Below the pieces are notes generated by a model, which was given only the letters and a program-made list of their open reading frames with translations, made no database searches and was not told where the DNA came from. The translations under genes and the position numbers were made by a program. A stretch of 64,000 bases of DNA from Bartonella apihabitans (GTDB lineage Bacteria > Pseudomonadota > Alphaproteobacteria > Rhizobiales > Rhizobiaceae): NCBI RefSeq assembly GCF_030758755.1, contig NZ_CP132387.1, forward strand, positions 2,223,001 to 2,287,000. Reading direction: 5' to 3'. Within the stretch, counting starts at the first letter, position 1. Each line of letters opens with the position of its first letter. Shown piece after piece: positions 61,383 through 64,000 of this stretch.

Positions 61383-62792
61383 CTATTTCCAGTCTCTGAT
61401 ATCGACAAAATGACCGGCAATTGCAGCCGCAGCAGCCATAGCGGGTGACACCAGATGCGTGCGCCCTTTATAGCCCTGCCTGCTTTCGAAATTACGATTG
61501 GACGTTGAAGCGCAGCGTTCTCCCGGTTCCAGCCTGTCATCGTTCATAGCAAGACACATGGAGCATCCGGGCTCCCGCCAATCAAAACCGGCTTCCTTGA
61601 AGATTTTATCAAGTCCTTCTTTTTCTGCCTGTTCTTTAACGAGACCTGAGCCTGGTACGACCATTGCCGAAACGGTGGGTGAAACCTTTTTCCCTTTAAC
61701 CATTGCGGCGGCGGCTCTCATATCTTCAATGCGCCCATTGGTGCAAGAACCGATAAAGACCCGATCAATCTTGATATCGGTAATTCTGGTTCCGGCTTTC
61801 AGACCCATATATTCGAGCGCCCGCATTTTTGATGCGCGTTTGGTTTCATCGTCAATTTCTTCCGGATCCGGTACAACACCGGTAACCGGCACGACATCTT
61901 CCGGCGATGATCCCCACGTAACTGACGGAACAAGCTCGGATGCATCAAGCGTAACAACGGTGTCGTAATGCGCCCCTTCATCCGATTTCAGTGTTTTCCA
62001 ATAGGCAATTGCTTTTTCCAGCATTTCACCTTTTGGCGCGCGCGGACGGCTCCGGATATAATCAAAAGTGGTTTCATCCGGTGCGATCATTCCGGCTCGT
62101 GCACCGGCTTCAATCGACATATTGCAGACAGTCATGCGACCTTCCATAGAAAGGCCACGAATTGCTTCACCGGCAAATTCGATCACATGACCGGTTCCAC
62201 CGGCTGTGCCGATTTTTCCAATAATGGCCAGCACAAGATCTTTTGCAGTCACGCCTTTTGGCAGACTACCATTGACCTGAACCAGCATATTTTTCGATTT
62301 TTTCTGGATCAGTGTCTGGGTTGCCAGAACATGCTCGACCTCGGATGTTCCGATACCATGGGCAAGAGCACCGAAAGCTCCATGCGTCGAGGTATGGCTA
62401 TCACCGCACACAATCGTCATGCCGGGCAGAGTAAAGCCTTGCTCGGGGCCTATGATATGGACAATACCCTGACGTTTATCGTTCTGGTTAAAATATTCTA
62501 TGCCGAATTCGGAGGTATTTTTTGCCAAAGCCTCGACCTGCGTGCGGCTTTGCTCGTTCTTGATACCTTTTGCACGATCGGGAGATGTCGGAATATTATG
62601 ATCGACAACTGCCAATGTTTTTTCCGGATGGCGCACAGGACGATGGGCGATACGCAAACCTTCAAAAGCTTGAGGGCTGGTCACTTCATGAACAAGATGA
62701 CGATCAATATAGAGTAGGCAAGTTCCGTCTTCCTGACGGTCTACAATATGATCTTCAAAAATCTTGTCATAAAGTGTACGCGGGGCACTCAT
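61383..62792 (-). CDS. leuC: 3-isopropylmalate dehydratase large subunit
   Basis: Isomerises 2- to 3-isopropylmalate in leucine synthesis, with LeuD. 469 residues, complete, aconitase fold: [29 protein letters not shown] and the [4Fe-4S] cysteines in IGSCTNGR and [10 protein letters not shown]. Start ATG 62792 with AAGGA upstream. leuD is not in the window, which is common in Rhizobiales. Confidence 0.96.
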   Translation of the reverse strand: MSAPRTLYDKIFEDHIVDRQEDGTCLLYIDRHLVHEVTSPQAFEGLRIAHRPVRHPEKTLAVVDHNIPTSPDRAKGIKNEQSRTQVEALAKNTSEFGIEYFNQNDKRQGIVHIIGPEQGFTLPGMTIVCGDSHTSTHGAFGALAHGIGTSEVEHVLATQTLIQKKSKNMLVQVNGSLPKGVTAKDLVLAIIGKIGTAGGTGHVIEFAGEAIRGLSMEGRMTVCNMSIEAGARAGMIAPDETTFDYIRSRPRAPKGEMLEKAIAYWKTLKSDEGAHYDTVVTLDASELVPSVTWGSSPEDVVPVTGVVPDPEEIDDETKRASKMRALEYMGLKAGTRITDIKIDRVFIGSCTNGRIEDMRAAAAMVKGKKVSPTVSAMVVPGSGLVKEQAEKEGLDKIFKEAGFDWREPGCSMCLAMNDDRLEPGERCASTSNRNFESRQGYKGRTHLVSPAMAAAAAIAGHFVDIRDWK

Positions 62793-62949
62793 TTTTTTGT
62801 CCTTGAATATTATAATCTAGGTGTTTTTATCTTTTAGACCGGCCATTATTCGACGATCATTCTAAAAGTCAATTCACTTGATATGAGATAAGAACAACCT
62901 GTCGATTTTACAAATTCCGATGAAGTTCAATAAAAGATAATATTATAAA

Positions 62950-62973
62950 AAAAGCGGCTTAAAAGCCGCTTTT
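62950..62973 (-). terminator. Terminator of the rplS operon
   Basis: Perfect AAAAGCGGCTT/AAGCCGCTTTT arms, 2-base loop, T run on the minus strand. Lies 25 bases past the rplS stop, so it ends the trmD-rplS transcript before leuC. Confidence 0.88.
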
Positions 62974-62997
62974 ATCTCAAATAAAACCAATCGGCTT

Positions 62998-63459
62998 TTA
63001 TTCTGATTTCTGTTCAGCTTCCGGTAGCGGTGCAGCCACTGTTTCAACAGTGACAGTTTCAGCCACACCGGTGCTTGGAACATCAACCGCCTTCTTGCGG
63101 TAATCTCTTTTCTCGGAAATGCGGGCAGCTTTACCGGTAAGGCCACGCAAATAATAGAGTTTAGCACGACGCACATTACCACGACGAACGACTTCAACGC
63201 CCTCGACAAGTGGTGAATATACCGGAAATACGCGTTCTACACCCTCGCCATAAGAAATTTTACGAACGGTGAATGTCTCGTTAAGACCACCACCCGAACG
63301 GGCAATGCAAACACCTTCATAAGCTTGAACACGGGTACGTGTACCTTCAGTCACACGAACCGAAACGCGAAGTGTGTCACCGGCCTGAAAGGCTGGGAGT
63401 TTGCGCTTTTCTTCAATTTTTGCGCGCTGCTCGGCGTCGAGCTGTTGTATAATATTCAT
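62998..63459 (-). CDS. rplS: 50S ribosomal protein L19
   Basis: 153 residues, interface of the 30S and 50S subunits. [44 protein letters not shown] and the [26 protein letters not shown] signature. The last 35 or so residues form a Val/Glu/Ala tail beyond the core, seen in alphaproteobacterial L19. AAGGA upstream. Conserved trmD-rplS order. Confidence 0.96.
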   Translation of the reverse strand: MNIIQQLDAEQRAKIEEKRKLPAFQAGDTLRVSVRVTEGTRTRVQAYEGVCIARSGGGLNETFTVRKISYGEGVERVFPVYSPLVEGVEVVRRGNVRRAKLYYLRGLTGKAARISEKRDYRKKAVDVPSTGVAETVTVETVAAPLPEAEQKSE

Positions 63460-63637
63460 CTCATCAATCCTTCATGTTCTTCTCGAACAGTCAGAGCGCT
63501 CGACTCTTGCCCTCGAAACCTTGTTCCTTCGGCTATGCCTTGCGGCAGGAGCGGGTTCACCATCCATTAATTTCCGGATGCAGATGACGTACCATCTGAA
63601 AACGTGGTTTGCCCATTACACTATCGCGCAAACTGAA

Positions 63638-64000
63638 TCAAGCTTTCCTGTTATTTTTCTCGTAAATCGAATAAAGATCCGGCCGTCTTGCTCTGGTTAT
63701 TTCTTCCGACCGGCTTTTACGCCATTTTTCAATTTCCTGATGGTTTCCCGATGTCAAAACGTCGGGAATTGATCTGCCTTCAAATATTTGTGGCCTTGTA
63801 TATTGCGGATATTCAAGAAGTCCGGCTTCGAAACTTTCCTGTTCGCCCGATTGATTGTTCCCCATCACACCGGGCAAAAGCCGCACAATCGAATCAAGTA
63901 TAATGAATGGCCGCCCCCTCGCCACCGGAAAGAACGTAATCACCAATCGAGACCTCGATAAGATTTCTGGCTTCGATCACCCTTTCGTCCACACCTTCGA
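63638..64000 (-). pseudogene. trmD: tRNA (guanine-N1)-methyltransferase, frameshifted and cut by the window edge
   Basis: Methylates G37 of tRNAs, essential for frame maintenance. From the right edge the frame reads [28 protein letters not shown], typical TrmD. It then breaks, and [26 protein letters not shown] and [16 protein letters not shown] lie in another frame to the stop at 63638. One extra base near 63907 (ATTCATTATAC for ATTATTATAC) accounts for it. The N-terminus lies outside. Precedes rplS by 178 bases. Confidence 0.92.

Noticed and set aside
61968..62717. Plus-strand 249-codon frame
   Set aside because: Antisense to leuC. The Cys/His-rich look arises from reversed leuC codons.

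Overview
The window is a chromosomal stretch of an alphaproteobacterium of the order Rhizobiales (Hyphomicrobiales). Several things point there: AtpD has an Ala/Lys-rich N-terminal extension, a small DUF6867-like membrane gene sits inside the liv operon, ftsE-ftsX is followed by a DUF218 gene, glnK-amtB lies beside tesB and a ubiH-type gene, and rplS follows trmD. The moderate GC content, AT-rich spacers and Brucella/Bartonella-like gene content suggest a Bartonellaceae relative, perhaps one of the larger-genome insect-gut Bartonella. That last step is inference from memory, not a database match. I see no prophage, insertion sequence, CRISPR array, tRNA or rRNA gene. Almost everything is core metabolism and envelope biology.

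Layout. 1-4.9 kb: mtgA (cut by the left edge), ispA, a YigZ/IMPACT gene, ispG and a small DUF883-like membrane protein. 5-10.8 kb: a branched-chain amino-acid ABC importer (livH-M-G-F, a small membrane gene, livJ), all on the minus strand. 10.9-14.1 kb: a marR-MFS-HlyD efflux operon. 15-20.3 kb: F1 ATP synthase atpH-A-G-D-C. 20.5-25.4 kb: two unknown envelope genes, priA, a transaldolase/FSA and a DUF805 gene. 25.5-28.7 kb: leuS-lptE. 28.8-35.6 kb: yggS, an SDR, acs and pta-ackA. 35.6-41.4 kb: an unknown membrane protein, an orphan HWE-type sensor kinase, hpt, ftsE-ftsX and a DUF218 gene. 41.5-46.7 kb: ybaK and an outer-membrane factor/macA/macB tripartite exporter. 46.9-56 kb: xth, lolA, ftsK, amtB, glnK, tesB and a ubiH-like gene. 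56.8-60.3 kb: sdhC-D-A-B. 60.8-64 kb: a GNAT gene, leuC, rplS and trmD (cut by the right edge).

How the genes connect: acs and pta-ackA cover acetate activation and overflow. The sdh and atp operons form the respiratory core. glnK-amtB handle ammonium sensing and uptake, and the liv system imports amino acids while leuC serves leucine synthesis. ftsEX, ftsK, mtgA, lptE and lolA build the envelope and divide the cell.

The most striking feature is that twelve genes are broken by a single-base event: ispG, atpA, leuS, yggS, the SDR, acs, the HWE kinase, the outer-membrane factor, ftsK, sdhB, sdhA and trmD. Eleven carry one frame-changing indel and leuS carries an in-frame TGA at a conserved Trp codon. 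Several are essential, and in each the restored reading frame gives a family-like protein. Residual sequencing or assembly error is the simplest reading, with early genome decay as the alternative. These genes are typed pseudogene because the frame is broken as given, not because I believe the organism lacks them. I found no convincing undescribed multi-gene system. The best regulatory leads are an 18-base motif shared upstream of glnK and amtB, and two consecutive hairpins between atpD and atpC.
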